A stretch of DNA of 61,281 bases from NCBI GenBank assembly GCA_947178575.1, contig CAMWYX010000010.1, positions 1 through 61,281 on the forward strand, read 5' to 3'. Both the position numbers and the translations under genes were made by a program. Positions 61,265-61,281 of this stretch are shown here, piece by piece; the first letter of the stretch is position 1; the number at the start of each line of letters is the position of its first letter. Under the pieces are notes generated by a model. It made no database searches. It had not been told where the DNA came from and saw nothing but the letters and a program-made list of their open reading frames with translations. The DNA comes from an uncultured Ruminococcus sp. Lineage in GTDB: Bacteria; Bacillota; Clostridia; Oscillospirales; Ruminococcaceae.

Positions 61265-61281
61265 TTGACAAATTGGAAAAT
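61265..61281 (+). promoter_or_regulatory. Start of a fourth pilin-type promoter (cut by window edge)
   Basis: TTGACAAATTGG at 61265-61276 repeats the first eleven bases of the pilin promoter element directly after a terminator, as in the preceding units. It predicts another pilin-cluster gene just beyond the window. Confidence 0.6.

Noticed and set aside
1-61281. tRNA, rRNA, insertion sequence, prophage or CRISPR elements
   Set aside because: No cloverleaf, transposase, integrase, phage structural gene or spacer array was recognised in the window.

Overview
The window looks like the chromosome of a cellulolytic Ruminococcus (Oscillospiraceae), closest in character to R. flavefaciens. This is inferred from gene content, not a database match. 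It carries dockerin-tagged extracellular proteins, a GH5 endoglucanase, a cohesin-dockerin adaptor, a cytoplasmic cellobiose phosphorylase, a long type IV pilus cluster without a secretin (as in Gram-positives), SpoVS, and AT-rich intergenic DNA with sigma-A promoters (17-bp spacers) and U-tailed hairpins.

Region 1 (1-6.6 kb) is a cellulosome island. It has the end of one CAP/dockerin gene, two complete CAP/dockerin paralogs sharing one promoter and leader design, an EcsC-like gene, and on the minus strand a small scaffoldin (cohesin, Thr linker, dockerin) next to a GH5 cellulase carrying the same dockerin type. Region 2 (6.7-10.8 kb, minus) holds pheA, a short cobalamin-dependent methionine synthase and a small anchored protein. 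Region 3 (10.9-30.3 kb, plus) is a housekeeping run: ruvC-ruvA-[SseB-like]-ruvB, a GlmM homologue with degenerate catalytic loops, an rRNA methyltransferase-like gene, ecfA1-[LRR/dockerin]-ecfA2-ecfT-[yfhO]-truA, DUF5711, cvpA, a ClpE-type ATPase, a lipoprotein with a cohesin-like domain, and a DUF2752 protein. Bracketed genes look inserted into otherwise conserved operons.

Region 4 (30.3-45.3 kb) is mixed: a carbohydrate-binding-like lipoprotein, RNase Z, citrate synthase, a mutarotase followed by cellobiose phosphorylase, an XRE regulator plus RelB/YafQ toxin-antitoxin pair bracketed by near-identical terminators, an ECF S-component, an ECF sigma/anti-sigma pair, a uridine-kinase-like P-loop protein, SpoVS, a YmdB-type phosphodiesterase and asparagine synthetase. 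Region 5 (45.3 kb to the end) encodes type IV pili: PilC, a PilM-PilN fusion, PilO, a giant PilX-like surface protein, two minor pilins, PilD, PilB, PilT and three pilin genes interleaved with an S41/PDZ protease. A fourth pilin-type promoter is cut by the window edge.

Links between regions: cellulases displayed on cohesin/dockerin scaffolds release cellodextrins, and cellobiose phosphorylase, with the mutarotase next to it, can convert imported cellobiose. Pili may attach cells to plant fibre. The most notable signals are (a) a 15-nt near-palindrome overlapping the -35 box of every pilin promoter, (b) a lipid-anchored cohesin-like protein translationally overlapped with clpE, (c) a GlmM homologue that has lost its metal and phosphate loops, (d) a folded ~110-nt RNA candidate upstream of the giant pilus protein, (e) a dockerin gene inserted inside the ECF operon, and (f) a toxin-antitoxin cassette bracketed by duplicated terminators.
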